A stretch of 64,000 nt of DNA from Firmicutes bacterium HGW-Firmicutes-15. Lineage in GTDB: Bacteria; Bacillota; Syntrophomonadia; Syntrophomonadales; Syntrophomonadaceae. A model generated the notes under the pieces. It was not told where the DNA came from. It saw only the letters and a list, made by a program, of their open reading frames with translations, and did not search any database. A program made the translations under genes and the position numbers. The DNA lies in assembly GCA_002840245.1 (NCBI GenBank), contig PHAA01000001.1, positions 62,001-126,000 on the forward strand. The letters run 5' to 3'. Shown here in pieces: positions 22,762-31,942 of this stretch; the stretch's first letter is position 1, and every line of letters begins with the position of its first letter.

Positions 22762-24573
22762 ATTATAAAAACTAAATCCAGATTAAAAGTTTTACTGATA
22801 GAGGATGATCTATTAGATCAGATGGCATTCAAGCGTACAGTTGAGGAGCAAGACTTACCGTACGAATACATATTAGCAGGTTCCATATATCAAGCTCGTA
22901 ATATTCTGGAAAATGAAGATTTTGATATGGTGGTGTGTGATTTCTCTTTGGGAGATGGCACCTTGTTTGATATTTTGGACGAAATGGTTACAAAAGGTAT
23001 ACCCATTATCGTAACAACCGGAGCCGGCGATGAAGAAACTGCGGTCAAAGCAATAAAAGGCGGAGCAGACGATTATCTTATTAAAGATGTAGAACGAAAT
23101 TATCTGAAGATGCTAGGTACCACAATAGACAAGGCTATAAATAACAAAAACATTAATTTGGCTCGCCAGCATATGGAAGCTTCCTTACGTCTATCAGAAG
23201 AGAAATTCTCAAAAGCTTTTCGATGCAATCCCGACCCAATTACAATTTCGGATTTAATAGGAGGGTATTATGTTGAAGTAAACGATGCATTTTTTGAGAT
23301 ATTCGGGTATGAGCCAGATGAGGTTATTGGACACTCTGTAACCGAATTGGGCATTTGGTTGGTCCCTGAAGAACGTGATGAGATAATAGAAGAAATTAAG
23401 GAGCAGGGAAGTATTCGCAATCGTGAAATTAAGTTTCGAAGCAAATATGGAGAAATTATGACCGGACTTCTGTCGGCAGAGATCATAGACGTGGAAGGGG
23501 ATCCACACCTACTATGTGGCTCTAAAGACATTACTGAACAGAAGAAGGCGGATGAAGAGATAAAATATTTAAGCTTTAACGATAAACTAACGGGTCTATA
23601 TAACCGGGCCTTTTTTGAAGAGGAACTAAAACGCATTGATACACAGAGACAGTTACCTATTAGCTTGATTATGGGAGATGTAAATGGGTTAAAACTGATA
23701 AATGATGCCTTGGGACACCATGAAGGTGATAAATTGTTGATAAAGGTAGCACAAATATTAAGAAAGGCATGTCGCCAAGAAGATATTGTTGCTCGCTGGG
23801 GAGGAGACGAATTTATTATCCTTTTGCCTGAATGTGATAGAGCAGCGGCGACAAGAGTAGTTGAACAAATAAAAAGTCTCTGTAAACATATGGATGACTT
23901 GCCTATACAGATAAGTCTTTCACTCGGGCTAGCCATTAAAAATTGTATGGCCCAGGACACCAAGGATGTAATCAAAGAAGCCGAGGATAGAATGTATCGA
24001 AATAAGCTGTTGGAAAGTAGGAGTACTCGCAGCTCATTTATTATTTCCCTGGAAAAGACACTCCGGACCAGAAGTCATGAAACCAAAGAACACTGCCATC
24101 GCATGCAGAAGATGGCCCAAAAGATTGGAAACGCTATTGAGCTGCTGGATAGCGAATTAGACAAATTGAAGCTCTTAGCGATGCTGCATGATATAGGTAA
24201 AATAGCGATACCAAACAGTATTCTCGATAAACCTGGAAAATTAACCCCAGAAGAATGGGAATCTATAAAAAAGCATCCGGAGATAGGCTATCGAATTGCT
24301 CTTTGTTCTCCAGAACTGGCGCCAATTGCGGAAGCTATATTAAACCATCATGAGCGATGGGATGGTACAGGGTACCCTTTGGGATTGAGGGGAGAAAATA
24401 TACCACTGATATCTCGCATAATAGCTATTGCGGATACTCATGATGTTATGCTGAATGGGCGGCCATATCAAAAAGCAGTGAGCCAAGAAGTGGCGTTGGG
24501 CGAAATAGAAAGATGTGCAGGGACCCAGTTTGATCCCAAATTAGCGAAAATATTTTTAGACTTGAAGGACTAA
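22762..24573 (+). CDS. Receiver-PAS-GGDEF-HD-GYP signalling protein with apparent ATT start
   Basis: Four domains follow in order: receiver (VLLIEDD near residue 10, phospho-Asp60 in VVCDFSLGDG), PAS (about 150-270), GGDEF (WGGDEF at residue 346 with I-site RQED) and HD-GYP (HDIGK at about 476, HHERWDGTGYP later). It could both make and degrade cyclic-di-GMP. The first ATG (22822) would delete the receiver's first strand and acidic pocket. The in-frame stop at 22735-22737 leaves no ATG, GTG or TTG before it; AGGAGG at 22750-22755 is followed six bases later by ATT 22762, which I take as the start (ATA 22765 is an alternative). 603 residues. Confidence 0.85.
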   Translation: MIKTKSRLKVLLIEDDLLDQMAFKRTVEEQDLPYEYILAGSIYQARNILENEDFDMVVCDFSLGDGTLFDILDEMVTKGIPIIVTTGAGDEETAVKAIKGGADDYLIKDVERNYLKMLGTTIDKAINNKNINLARQHMEASLRLSEEKFSKAFRCNPDPITISDLIGGYYVEVNDAFFEIFGYEPDEVIGHSVTELGIWLVPEERDEIIEEIKEQGSIRNREIKFRSKYGEIMTGLLSAEIIDVEGDPHLLCGSKDITEQKKADEEIKYLSFNDKLTGLYNRAFFEEELKRIDTQRQLPISLIMGDVNGLKLINDALGHHEGDKLLIKVAQILRKACRQEDIVARWGGDEFIILLPECDRAAATRVVEQIKSLCKHMDDLPIQISLSLGLAIKNCMAQDTKDVIKEAEDRMYRNKLLESRSTRSSFIISLEKTLRTRSHETKEHCHRMQKMAQKIGNAIELLDSELDKLKLLAMLHDIGKIAIPNSILDKPGKLTPEEWESIKKHPEIGYRIALCSPELAPIAEAILNHHERWDGTGYPLGLRGENIPLISRIIAIADTHDVMLNGRPYQKAVSQEVALGEIERCAGTQFDPKLAKIFLDLKD

Positions 24574-24670
24574 GGTGCGGAGATACCGGTGAACGGGGAT
24601 AAGAAGATGCTCGGGGGCAAAAATGGAAGTGCGACAAGAAAGAAAAGGCTTCCTTGTCGCATACGGATCA

Positions 24671-25102
24671 TTAAACCGCTGTCCATATCATGTTAATCCC
24701 GGTAAAGACCATCAATAATCCGGTCAGGCGAATAAAAAGGGTGGTAAGCTTAATTCCCAACCGCTCGTAGTACTTGGTATTAGATAAGCCCAAGGGAAAT
24801 ATAACTAGTATTACTCCCATCAGAGCTATCATAGCTGGTGAGCCTACAGATATATATTTTGGATTACCGGTTATAGCTTTCATAGCGAAGGGAATGGCCA
24901 AGAAAAGAAGCAGCCATACCAGCGCAATCCCCCCATAATAAGGCGCGAATTTATTGTGGGATTTGACGAAATCGAGAATGTTCTGCTTACAGGCACCTGA
25001 GCAATAATCCATCTTCATAGTTTTAAGACTACCATTTTCCCATATGTGGATAGAAGTTTTTTTATCAGCACCTTGCTTTTTACAATAAGCACATCGAGTC
25101 AT
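24671..25102 (-). CDS. Small zinc-ribbon membrane protein, unknown function
   Basis: The first 50 residues carry CAYCKK and YCSGAC cysteine pairs, a likely zinc-binding ribbon; three hydrophobic segments follow (IALVWLLLFLAIPFAM, MIALMGVILVIFPLGL and a C-terminal one). The start at ATG 25102 follows GGGGTGAT; the open frame extends 12 codons further upstream without a better site. 143 residues. No family is recognised. Confidence 0.7.
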   Translation of the reverse strand: MTRCAYCKKQGADKKTSIHIWENGSLKTMKMDYCSGACKQNILDFVKSHNKFAPYYGGIALVWLLLFLAIPFAMKAITGNPKYISVGSPAMIALMGVILVIFPLGLSNTKYYERLGIKLTTLFIRLTGLLMVFTGINMIWTAV

Positions 25103-25203
25103 TTGATCACCCCGCTTAATAATATATCTATGAAGCATTATAACAGAATAATTCTATTTTCAAATGTATTTAGAGGGTATTCAGCTCGTTTCTCTCCTAA
25201 TAT

Positions 25204-25245
25204 TAAATGTTTACTGATATAGTTATTATATTCAGTAAACATTTA
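25204..25245. promoter_or_regulatory. Long perfect inverted repeat between divergent genes
   Basis: TAAATGTTTACTGA at 25204-25217 is repeated in inverted orientation at 25232-25245, a perfect 14-base repeat with a 14-base AT spacer. It lies between the divergent zinc-ribbon gene and glnS, which suits an operator or a cruciform. The remainder of 25103-25488 has a possible TTGACA/TAAAAA promoter (25327-25355) for glnS and nothing else I can name. Confidence 0.5.
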
Positions 25246-25488
25246 GTTTTCATTGGTTTAATTATATAAAATTTTAAGAGGGATAGGATTCCCATAAAGG
25301 GGGGAGATCTTAGCAGGGGAAGGAATTTGACACTTCTAAATGAAAATGGTAAAAAAGAACGGAGGAAATGTTAGAATTCTCTTCTATAGGGAAACTTTAT
25401 ACTAAGCGCTATTTCACTTAAACGAGAGAACCTGTCTGGCTGGACAGTAACGAGGATAGATAAGAAAAAGATAGAGGGAGACATCAGA

Positions 25489-27210
25489 ATGAACATGACC
25501 AACGCACCATTACCGACTAATTTTATACAAAACATTATTAATGAAGATCTGAAAGCTAATAAAAACGGAGGGCGAGTGCATACCCGGTTTCCACCTGAAC
25601 CAAATGGCTATCTACACATTGGACATGCCAAAGCTATTTGTCTAAATTTTGGCCTGGCACTAGCCAACGGCGGCCTCTGTAATCTGCGTTTTGATGATAC
25701 CAACCCCAGCAAAGAGGAAGTTGAATATGTAGAATCGATTCAATCAGATGTGAAATGGCTGGGATTTGATTGGGATGATCGGATGTTTTACGCATCAGAC
25801 TATTTTGACAAACTTTATGAGTACACAGTTGAGTTAATTAAAGCTGGTCAGGCTTATGTCTGCGATTTAAGTGCTCAGGAAATTAGACAATACCGTGGCA
25901 CTTTAACGGAACCTGGGCAGGACAGTCCCTATCGAAATCGTTCTGTCGATGAGAATTTGGATTTATTTAAACGGATGAGGGCGGGGGAATTTTCAGACGG
26001 GGCTCGGGTACTGCGAGCGAAAATTGACATGGCATCTCCAAATATTAATATGCGGGATCCGGTGCTTTATCGGATTTTACGGGCAACCCATCATCGAACT
26101 GGCGACAAGTGGTGTATTTACCCGATGTATGACTATGCGCATCCGCTTTCGGATGCCATTGAGAACATTACTCATTCCGTGTGTACACTGGAATTTGCCG
26201 ACCATCGTCCCTTGTATGATTGGGCCTTGGATCAGGTTAATTATTCACTGGAAGCGGATGGTCGTCCCCAGCAAATTGAGTTTGCTCGCCTAAATCTTAC
26301 CTTTACCGTAATGAGCAAGCGTAAACTGCGGGAATTGGTGGAGCATGGGTATGTGAGTGGTTGGGATGACCCGAGGATGCCTACGATATCTGGTTTGCGA
26401 AGACGGGGCTACACTCCGGAAGCCATTCGTGACTTCTGTGATCGCATTGGGGTTGCCAAGCGGGATAGCATAGTGGACATTGCGCTGCTGGAGCATTGTA
26501 TCCGGGAAGACTTAAACCTAAAGGGACCAAGGGTTATGGCAGTTTTACAACCTTTGCGGGTAATAATCGATAACTATCCCGAAGATCAGGTGGAATGGAT
26601 GGATGCCGAAAATAATCCGGAGAATACGGAAATGGGTTCGCGCAAGGTTCCGTTTTCTCGGGAGATATATATTGAACAGGAAGACTTTATGGAAGAACCT
26701 CCCAATAAAAAATTCTTTCGTTTGGCACCAGGCAGAGAAATACGGCTTAAGAGCGCCTATATAATCAAATGTGAGCGGGTGGTCAAGGATGAACAAACAG
26801 GTGCAATCCTAGAGCTGCATTGCAGTTATGACCCGGAAAGTCACAGCGGTGGAGCTACCAGTGGCCGTAAAATAAAAGGTACTTCCCATTGGGTTTCAGC
26901 TGCCCATGCACTTAAGGCCGAAGTTCGAATATATGACCATCTCTTTGTAAGTGAAAACCCAGACGATGAAGGGGATGGCCTAGATTATAAAGCAAAGTTG
27001 AATCCGAATTCACTTCAAGTATTGACCGCATGCTTGGTTGAGCCAAGCCTGGCCGGGGCAACGCCCGGAAGCCGTTACCAATTCATGCGCCAAGGCTATT
27101 TCTGCGTTGATCCCATTGATACCTCGGAAAACCTGTTGGTATTCAATCGGGTTGTATCGTTGCGAGATACCTGGGCCAAAATTCAAAAAGGAAACGAACC
27201 CAGCACGTAA
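25489..27210 (+). CDS. glnS: Glutaminyl-tRNA synthetase
   Basis: This class I synthetase has the HIGH motif in [15 protein letters not shown] and the KMSKS-type motif in VMSKRKL, with the GlnRS/GluRS fold and the two C-terminal beta-barrel parts of bacterial GlnRS (573 residues; E. coli 554). The substrate segment [10 protein letters not shown] is GlnRS-like. Most Firmicutes make Gln-tRNA by GatCAB transamidation, so the gene may have been acquired. The ATG at 25489 follows AGGGAG. Confidence 0.95.
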   Translation: MNMTNAPLPTNFIQNIINEDLKANKNGGRVHTRFPPEPNGYLHIGHAKAICLNFGLALANGGLCNLRFDDTNPSKEEVEYVESIQSDVKWLGFDWDDRMFYASDYFDKLYEYTVELIKAGQAYVCDLSAQEIRQYRGTLTEPGQDSPYRNRSVDENLDLFKRMRAGEFSDGARVLRAKIDMASPNINMRDPVLYRILRATHHRTGDKWCIYPMYDYAHPLSDAIENITHSVCTLEFADHRPLYDWALDQVNYSLEADGRPQQIEFARLNLTFTVMSKRKLRELVEHGYVSGWDDPRMPTISGLRRRGYTPEAIRDFCDRIGVAKRDSIVDIALLEHCIREDLNLKGPRVMAVLQPLRVIIDNYPEDQVEWMDAENNPENTEMGSRKVPFSREIYIEQEDFMEEPPNKKFFRLAPGREIRLKSAYIIKCERVVKDEQTGAILELHCSYDPESHSGGATSGRKIKGTSHWVSAAHALKAEVRIYDHLFVSENPDDEGDGLDYKAKLNPNSLQVLTACLVEPSLAGATPGSRYQFMRQGYFCVDPIDTSENLLVFNRVVSLRDTWAKIQKGNEPST

Positions 27211-27225
27211 GATTAAATAACCAGA

Positions 27226-27259
27226 AAACCCCAGTCAGATTCAGGACTGGGGTTTATTT
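27226..27259 (+). terminator. Terminator after glnS
   Basis: Arms 27226-27236 and 27245-27255 pair perfectly over 11 bases, followed by ATTTT. The A run on the left arm would also let it serve the converging gene. Confidence 0.88.
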
Positions 27260-27281
27260 TTAAAACTGCAGGAAAAAATTT

Positions 27282-27521
27282 TTAGAGATTCATCGAGCTG
27301 ACTGCCACACCATTAATGTTGAGTAGGTCGCTAGATATGCGTTGGACATCACTGGCGTCAGCATTCATAACGATAGCAATTAGTCCATCATTTTCGTCAG
27401 GAGCTGGAACTCCAAAACGTCCGATTATTTTGTTCCCGTAGTTGGTTAACACTTTTTGCACACTGCTGGCATGGTCATCCCGATCATCTACCCTGATTCC
27501 GATTATGTTTAGTTTATTAAT
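27282..27521 (-). CDS. TM1266-type small regulator (iron-only hydrogenase system family), apparent ATT start
   Basis: This protein of about 79 residues resembles the TM1266 family, annotated as putative iron-only hydrogenase system regulators with an ACT/NikR-like fold: NIIGIRVDDR at the start, then VLTNYGNKIIGRFGVP and a C-terminal INGVAVSSM. No hydrogenase gene is in the window. An in-frame TAG lies at 27534-27536 and the only usual start, GTG 27530, overlaps the last G of AGGAGG (27530-27535). The ATT at 27521-27519 is spaced 8 bases from that site and fits better. Confidence 0.75.
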   Translation of the reverse strand: MNKLNIIGIRVDDRDDHASSVQKVLTNYGNKIIGRFGVPAPDENDGLIAIVMNADASDVQRISSDLLNINGVAVSSMNL

Positions 27522-27905
27522 AAGATTCACCTCCTATCAAGCATTAGCTTTAGCTTATCCAGGTAATTGCCGACCTATACAGACAAGGGACATTGACTAT
27601 TGTTCAGCTAATTAAATCATTTGCCATCTAATACCCGAATTTGTCAAAAAAGACTTGAAGGGTAAAGCTAGTAAGGGTGATTTGATGAGCATTTATAAAA
27701 AACACAGGCACTTTTTACAGTGAAAAGAACAGGGAATACAGGTATAATTACAGAAGTTATATAAAAGTTCGGTGCTAGTAAATATTAGCATGGGATTTCT
27801 AATGATTTTCACAGGAAACAATTGTCTTTTTGATTATGTCGAAAAAAACAAATGAAATTAGGAGATTGTTATTATACTTATAGCCACAAAAGGAGCTTCA
27901 CACTT

Positions 27906-28688
27906 ATGCAGCTACATATATTAGCCAGTGGCAGCACGGGCAACGCGGTCCTTATTGAAATGGGTGGGAGAAAAATATTAATTGATGCTGGAATTAGTGC
28001 GCGTCGTATTGAGCGAGGATTATCCGAAGTGGGCATCCAGACTGACAAATTGGACGGAGTATTAATAACCCATGAACATTCCGATCATATTAAGGGAATA
28101 GAAGTATTGGTAAGAAAGCATCATGTGCCAGTATATGCCCGGCCCGCTACCTGGGGAGCAATGCGCGGGCGGGATAGGATTCCTCGGGAATACCGACGGG
28201 ATCTGGGCGATAGTTTGGATATCGGGGCGATAAAAATTGTGCCCTTTGCTATTTCCCATGATGCGGTAGACCCAGTTGGGTTCTGTTTTTATTTTCAGCA
28301 ACAGAAATGGGTGTTGGCAACCGATCTGGGGGTAGTTACCCCTAACGTAGAGGATGCTTTGGCCTACGCTGATGTGGCGATATTAGAATCCAACCATGAT
28401 GTGGAGATGTTGCAGGCTGGTCCTTATCCCCAATTCTTAAAACAGCGAATCAAAAGTAAGCTGGGCCATCTGTCCAACCATGATGCTGGGCAAATACTGG
28501 CCCGCACCCCCCGCCAGCGAGTCATGCAGGTATTCCTGGCTCACTTAAGCCAGCAGAACAACCTGCCGCCTTTGGCGGAAAGGACGGTAAGAGAAGTCCT
28601 GCAAGAATTTGGCTGCGCAGTTGGGGAGGAAATTATCCTTCACAGAACCTATCCTGATCGTACTATTAGTCTAGGAGCGGCAAAATAA
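27906..28688 (+). CDS. yycJ: MBL-fold nuclease YycJ/WalJ
   Basis: This metallo-beta-lactamase fold protein has the THEHSDHIKG metal motif, the early ASGSTGNAVLI strand typical of YycJ, and later histidines in ISHDAVDP and LAHLSQQNN. Bacillus WalJ is a 5'-3' exonuclease linked to the WalRK locus, which is absent here. The start is ATG 27906 with GGAG upstream; the frame is open 18 codons further. 260 residues. The 375-base stretch before it (27531-27905) shows only a possible TATAAT at about 27750. Confidence 0.9.
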   Translation: MQLHILASGSTGNAVLIEMGGRKILIDAGISARRIERGLSEVGIQTDKLDGVLITHEHSDHIKGIEVLVRKHHVPVYARPATWGAMRGRDRIPREYRRDLGDSLDIGAIKIVPFAISHDAVDPVGFCFYFQQQKWVLATDLGVVTPNVEDALAYADVAILESNHDVEMLQAGPYPQFLKQRIKSKLGHLSNHDAGQILARTPRQRVMQVFLAHLSQQNNLPPLAERTVREVLQEFGCAVGEEIILHRTYPDRTISLGAAK

Positions 28689-28703
28689 TACAGTTTTAAA
28701 ATA

Positions 28704-28727
28704 ACTAGTTTATTTTTTGATAGTCCC
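28704..28727. repeat. Solo end of an inverted-repeat element
   Basis: The 24 bases ACTAGTTTATTTTTTGATAG plus TCCC are an exact inverted copy of 44070-44093 and match the right end of the element at 48442-48649. They are followed by TA, like the full element. Only one end is present here, between yycJ and the cardiolipin synthase gene. Confidence 0.75.
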
Positions 28728-28757
28728 TAAAAGCAAGTAATACAGAGGGAGGTTATT

Positions 28758-30209
28758 ATGACCATAGCAAATACTAGCTTCCAGGTACTAAGCTATTTAT
28801 TTCTTTTAAATATTATTCTGGCCCTAATAGTGGTGGGATTTGAACGTCGTAATCCCACTGCAACATTGAGCTGGCTCCTGGTAATGTTTTTCTTTCCAGG
28901 ATTTGGCTTTGTATTGTATATGTTTCTGGGACAGGATCTTCGTAAAAAACGATTATTCTATATTAAGGAAGGTGAAGAACGGGAGCTTTATCCCCTGGTA
29001 CAGCAACAGGGTGAGTATTTGCACAACAACCTGCTACAATTCAATGATGAGCGTATGAACGAATACAAGAATCTCATTCATCTGCACCTTAACAGCCAGG
29101 CGTTGTTTACTCAGGATAATAGCGTAGAGGTATTTGATAATGGCAATGACCTTTTTCGGGAGTTAAAAGCTGGTTTGGAAAGGGCTCAGAAATACATACA
29201 TATGGAATATTACATTATTCGCAACGATTCATTGGGAAAGGAAATCTTAGATTTGTTGACCCGTAAAGCCCGTTCTGGGGTGGAGGTAAAACTGCTTTAT
29301 GATGGTATGGGATGTATGCACCTGCCCAGAAAATTCTTCAAGCCTTTGATTGCAGTGGGGGGAAAGGTGGCCAGTTTTTTTCCTCCACTTTTGCCTTATT
29401 TTAACCTAAGATTCAACTACCGCAATCATCGCAAAATTTGCTTGATTGACGGAGAGGAAGGTTTTGTAGGGGGATTTAACATAGGCGATGAGTATCTGGG
29501 CAAATCCCCGGAGTTCGGGTACTGGAGGGATACTCATTTGCGAATTAAAGGTAGTGCGCTGGATGAGATGGAATTAAGATTCCTTTTGGATTGGCGGTAT
29601 GCTTCTCGTGATAATTTCATTGCTGATGCCAGGTATTTTCCGCACCGGACTGATCAGGGCCAAACCGGGATTCAAATCGTATCCAGCGGTCCGGATTCCA
29701 AATGGAGTGCGATTAAGCACGGTTACCTGAAGATGATTAGTGGTGCCCGGCGAAATATCTATCTGCAGACGCCGTATTTTGTTCCTGACGACAGCATTTT
29801 GGAAGCTTTGAAAATTGCAGCCTTGTCCGGAATAGAGGTTTGCCTAACTATTCCCGGTAAACCGGATCACTTTTTTGTACATTGGGCATCAATGTCATAT
29901 GTGGGTGAATTGTTAGAGGCAGGGGTGCGGTGCTTTACCTACAACAGGGGCTTTATGCACAGCAAGGTGATTGTAACCGATGGCTTGATTAGTTCTGTAG
30001 GGACGGCCAACCTTGACATCAGGAGTTTCGAACTTAATTTCGAGGTAAATGCTTTCATTTATGACGAAAAGGTTAGCCAGGAGTTGGAAGCCAGTTTTAA
30101 AAAAGATTTAGAGGCTTGTACTGAAATTACCATGGAAGGCTACATGAGAAGGTCATTGTCAGTTAGAACTAAAGAAGCCTGTTGTCGTCTCCTGTCGCCG
30201 TTGCTATAG
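28758..30209 (+). CDS. cls: Cardiolipin synthase
   Basis: This phospholipase D superfamily enzyme of 483 residues has two N-terminal membrane segments (LFLLNIILALIVV and WLLVMFFFPGFGFVLY) and two HKD motifs, NHRKICLIDGEEG and MHSKVIVTDG. It makes cardiolipin from two phosphatidylglycerols at the membrane. The start at ATG 28758 follows GGGAGG. Confidence 0.95.
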   Translation: MTIANTSFQVLSYLFLLNIILALIVVGFERRNPTATLSWLLVMFFFPGFGFVLYMFLGQDLRKKRLFYIKEGEERELYPLVQQQGEYLHNNLLQFNDERMNEYKNLIHLHLNSQALFTQDNSVEVFDNGNDLFRELKAGLERAQKYIHMEYYIIRNDSLGKEILDLLTRKARSGVEVKLLYDGMGCMHLPRKFFKPLIAVGGKVASFFPPLLPYFNLRFNYRNHRKICLIDGEEGFVGGFNIGDEYLGKSPEFGYWRDTHLRIKGSALDEMELRFLLDWRYASRDNFIADARYFPHRTDQGQTGIQIVSSGPDSKWSAIKHGYLKMISGARRNIYLQTPYFVPDDSILEALKIAALSGIEVCLTIPGKPDHFFVHWASMSYVGELLEAGVRCFTYNRGFMHSKVIVTDGLISSVGTANLDIRSFELNFEVNAFIYDEKVSQELEASFKKDLEACTEITMEGYMRRSLSVRTKEACCRLLSPLL

Positions 30210-30246
30210 CGTGACAAGAGGATGATTGTCCTGTCCGCTTGTCACG
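30210..30246. repeat. Palindromic REP-like hairpin
   Basis: CGTGACAAG at 30210-30218 pairs with CTTGTCACG at 30238-30246, with a nested AGGA/TCCT pair inside. It lies between the converging cardiolipin synthase and TetR genes and is related to the hairpin at 36860-36898. Confidence 0.7.
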
Positions 30247-30247
30247 A

Positions 30248-30811
30248 TTACACCGGAATGAAAGGACTAAGTAAATATTTGCTTAACTGACGGGCGGTTT
30301 CTTCAAAGGTGAGGTTGTTGGTCAGGACAAAATCAGGATTTAATACCGCCTGGATGGAAGACACGATTACCGCTGTAATAATACGGGGGTCTATTTCTTT
30401 GCTTAGGGCACTTTCACCGCTGCTGTTGATAAATGCTAGGACGACTCGGATTCGGTTCATCCGAAACTGGTCAATCTTCTGCCATAGGTGAGGGTAGTGC
30501 TGCTTTAAATCATTAAGGCTCTGGGGGTTAGTTACAAACTGGCCATTAATAAAAAGATATTGTAATAGCCCAGATAGAATCCGGGCAGGTTCTTTTTCAC
30601 ATTGCAGAATCCGATCAGCCTCACCTGCTACCTCAGCCATAAATGCATCAAGGGTTGCTTCGATAACTGCTTCCTTGCCCGGGAAGTAGCGGTAAAGAGT
30701 TCTTTTGCTAACTCCGGTGCGAGCGGCCAGCTCATCCATATTAACATTGTGAAAACCATGTGCCCGGGATAAATCCCGGCAGGCCAAGATAATTCTTTCT
30801 TTAATATCCAT
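30248..30811 (-). CDS. TetR family repressor of the efflux operon
   Basis: The N-terminal helix-turn-helix DELAARTGVSKRTLYRYFPG is typical of TetR; the remaining 140 residues form the ligand domain. The start at ATG 30811 follows AAGGAG at a nine-base spacing. It begins 22 bases after the permease stop and is the last gene of the hlyD-ATPase-ATPase-permease operon, so it probably represses that operon, as CecR does at ybhGFSR in E. coli (inference). Confidence 0.92.
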   Translation of the reverse strand: MDIKERIILACRDLSRAHGFHNVNMDELAARTGVSKRTLYRYFPGKEAVIEATLDAFMAEVAGEADRILQCEKEPARILSGLLQYLFINGQFVTNPQSLNDLKQHYPHLWQKIDQFRMNRIRVVLAFINSSGESALSKEIDPRIITAVIVSSIQAVLNPDFVLTNNLTFEETARQLSKYLLSPFIPV

Positions 30812-30832
30812 TGGCAATCGCTCCTTGTCGCG

Positions 30833-31942
30833 CTACGCTATTTTCTTTTTAAACTTGAGAATACTGATGGTCAAAAAAATGAGTGAAAAGACCAGCAATA
30901 CGGTTACCTGTCCCATTAGATATTGGTACCCTATGCCTTTCAGTATAATGCCTCGGATAATATCCAGATAATAAGTCAACGGGATTATAGCACTCAGATA
31001 GTAGATGACACGGGGCATGGCGTCGCGGGGAAATAGAAAACCGGACAATAGAATGCTGGGTAACATTACGAAGAAAGATAACTGGAAGGCCTGCATCTGG
31101 TTTTTCGCAATATTTGAAATCATTAAACCCAGCCCCAGAGATGCCGTAATAAAAAACAGGGTCAGGAGATATAACTGTAGGAGGCTTCCCCGTATCGGAA
31201 CATCAAAAACCAGCACACCGACTAGTAGCGCTACGGTTATCTGCATATAACCCATGACGATATAAGGAACAATTTTGCCAATCATCATCTCATAAGATTT
31301 AATCGGGGTTACCATCAGTTGTTCCAGGGTCCCGCGTTCCCGCTCCCGTACAATGGCTACCGCAGTAAGGATCATCATGGTTAGGGTAACGATGATGCCC
31401 AGGATTGCCGGGACCATATAGTAAGCGGTAATACCATCTGGGTTATACCAAGGGCGAACCCGGATATCATAAGGGGCGCCGCTAAGGTGCATTTTATTGA
31501 ATAAGACTTCCTGGGACTTTATGAGCCCGATGGAGTTAGCGATCGCGATAGCCTGGTTGGCCACCATATTATCACTAGCGTCCACGATAACCTGCAGCGG
31601 TGCGGATTCCCCTCGCCTAACATTATCAGCAAAGTCAGGTGGAAAAATGATTCCTACCTTAGCTTGACCGCTGTCAATGCTTTGGGTTACCCCGGCATAG
31701 CTGCTGGTTGAGTAGGTAATATCGAAGTAGCCCGACGCAGAGAAGGAGCCCAGCATATCTCGGCTTTCTGGGGATAAAGACTGATCGAAAACCACGGTTG
31801 AAATATGTTTAACCTCGGTTTGAATGGCATAACCAAATAATAACAACTGTACCAACGGAATCATAAAAATCAGGGCCAGGGTCATACGATCCCGCGACAT
31901 TTGCAGTATTTCCTTCTTCATTACCGCCAGGATCCTGCTCAT
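30833..31942 (-). CDS. ABC-2 type efflux permease
   Basis: This 369-residue permease has one N-terminal membrane segment (LALIFMIPLVQLLLFGYA), a large external domain of about 150 residues (VVFDQSLSPESRD onwards) and five C-terminal segments. The ABC-2 signature region RERERGTLEQLMVTPI is present. This is the YbhS/YhhJ type of drug exporter. The ATG at 31942 overlaps the upstream ATPase stop as ATGA, so translation is coupled to the frameshifted gene. Confidence 0.93.
   Translation of the reverse strand: MSRILAVMKKEILQMSRDRMTLALIFMIPLVQLLLFGYAIQTEVKHISTVVFDQSLSPESRDMLGSFSASGYFDITYSTSSYAGVTQSIDSGQAKVGIIFPPDFADNVRRGESAPLQVIVDASDNMVANQAIAIANSIGLIKSQEVLFNKMHLSGAPYDIRVRPWYNPDGITAYYMVPAILGIIVTLTMMILTAVAIVRERERGTLEQLMVTPIKSYEMMIGKIVPYIVMGYMQITVALLVGVLVFDVPIRGSLLQLYLLTLFFITASLGLGLMISNIAKNQMQAFQLSFFVMLPSILLSGFLFPRDAMPRVIYYLSAIIPLTYYLDIIRGIILKGIGYQYLMGQVTVLLVFSLIFLTISILKFKKKIA

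Noticed and set aside
23268-23975. Long open frame antisense to the PAS-GGDEF gene
   Set aside because: The opposite strand encodes clear PAS and GGDEF domains; the antisense product is serine-rich with no family pattern.
24631-24660. GCGACAAG/CTTGTCGC inverted repeat between converging genes as a terminator
   Set aside because: The loop is long and there is no T run on either strand; it may be a weak hairpin but is not called.
25368-25421. 17-codon frame in the glnS leader as a possible leader peptide
   Set aside because: The ribosome site is only two bases from the ATG, and there are no glutamine codons or terminator hairpin.
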